6,130 nt of DNA from an uncultured Prevotella sp. (lineage in GTDB: Bacteria > Bacteroidota > Bacteroidia > Bacteroidales > Bacteroidaceae), in the NCBI GenBank assembly GCA_934219025.1, contig CAKQDG010000116.1:1-6130 (forward strand), given 5' to 3'. The translations under genes were made by a program, and so were the position numbers. This document shows, piece by piece, positions 5,875-6,130 of this stretch. The notes under the pieces were generated by a model. It saw only the letters and a program-made list of their open reading frames with translations, had not been told where the DNA came from and searched no databases. The stretch's first letter is position 1. Every line of letters begins with the position of its first letter.

Positions 5875-5915
5875 GTTAAGATTTGTAAATATATAAAGTG
5901 TTTATAAATCTTAAC
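5875..5915 (+). repeat. 15-pair hairpin after pyrD without U-tract
   Basis: GTTAAGATTTGTAAA (5875-5889) pairs with TTTATAAATCTTAAC (5901-5915): ten perfect pairs, one G.U, then four more pairs, around an 11-base loop. It starts 27 bases after the pyrD stop. No run of T follows on either strand, so it is not a standard intrinsic terminator. It could mark the 3' end of the pyrKD mRNA by stabilising a processed end, assist a factor-dependent stop, or be a DNA-level site. Confidence 0.55.
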
Positions 5916-6044
5916 TATAGTGAATAAGAATAAATAAAATTTATACTTACATACGTTCTCATTTCTTTTATTTTTACTTTATGGATATTATTATTTTACA
6001 AATTGCTGTCTTCTAAATTTTTCAAAAAACTTTTGCCCGTAAAA

Positions 6045-6076
6045 TTTGGTCGTTTTTAATAAATGTTGTAACTTTG
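6045..6076 (+). promoter_or_regulatory. Promoter of the tRNA-Arg gene
   Basis: TTTG (6045-6048) is followed after 20 bases by TAACTTTG (6069-6076). Both elements match the Bacteroidota consensus exactly and the spacing equals that of the XRE promoter. Transcription should begin about 6080-6083, leaving only 8-11 bases before the mature tRNA 5' end. Between the pyrD hairpin and this promoter (5916-6044) the AT-rich sequence shows nothing else I can name. Confidence 0.85.
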
Positions 6077-6090
6077 CAGCCGCAAAAAGG

Positions 6091-6130
6091 GGTTCCGTAG
6101 CTCAGTTGGATTAGAGCAACGCCCTTCTAA
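6091..6130 (+). tRNA. tRNA-Arg (anticodon UCU), 5' part, cut by window end
   Basis: The first 40 bases of a tRNA are visible. The acceptor strand is GGTTCCG (6091-6097), followed by T8 and A9. The D arm is GCTC (6100-6103), loop AGTTGGATTA, GAGC (6114-6117). The anticodon 5' stem is ACGCC (6119-6123) and the loop CTTCTAA (6124-6130), giving anticodon TCT, which reads AGA (and AGG by wobble) as arginine. The 3' half, including the T arm and acceptor 3' strand, lies outside the window, so pairing of the stems cannot be checked. Confidence 0.93.

Overview
The window looks like a chromosomal segment from a member of the Bacteroidota, most likely the order Bacteroidales. Four things point there. 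Several intergenic regions carry the Bacteroidota sigma-ABfr promoter pattern (TTTG or TTG, about 20 bases, TAnnTTTG). Start codons are preceded by AT-rich leaders without a clear Shine-Dalgarno sequence. One gene is an HU-like DNA-binding protein of the type common in this phylum. Genes are separated by AT-rich spacers. Genus or species cannot be fixed from the sequence alone.

Left part (1-1296), minus strand: a bidirectional terminator-like hairpin, then an HU-like DNA-binding protein with an extra C-terminal region, then a small stand-alone PD-(D/E)XK nuclease-fold protein of the HsdR-N type. The two minus-strand genes are 55 bases apart and may be co-transcribed from a promoter near 1367-1374.

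Middle (1297-2660), plus strand: a 288-base divergent intergenic region, then holA, the delta subunit of the DNA polymerase III clamp loader, ending in a textbook intrinsic terminator.

Between 2660 and 3596 lies about 940 bases with no convincing gene. Its first part is very T-rich on the plus strand. Its second part holds a family of short repeats (five same-strand copies of TGTAAAT, a 20-base tandem pair and a two-copy three-block repeat). It leads into a strong promoter with a palindrome in its spacer, followed by a small XRE-type helix-turn-helix regulator.

Right part (4080-6130), plus strand: pyrK and pyrD overlap by 13 bases and encode the two subunits of the NAD-linked class 1B dihydroorotate dehydrogenase of pyrimidine synthesis. 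They have their own promoter, which removes the upstream TTG as a credible start. A long hairpin lacking a U-tract follows pyrD. The window ends inside a tRNA-Arg(UCU) gene that has a near-consensus promoter.

Most of the coding content is ordinary housekeeping. The less ordinary parts are the HU-like/nuclease pair and the repeat-rich spacer in front of the XRE gene. I did not find convincing evidence of a new multi-gene system.
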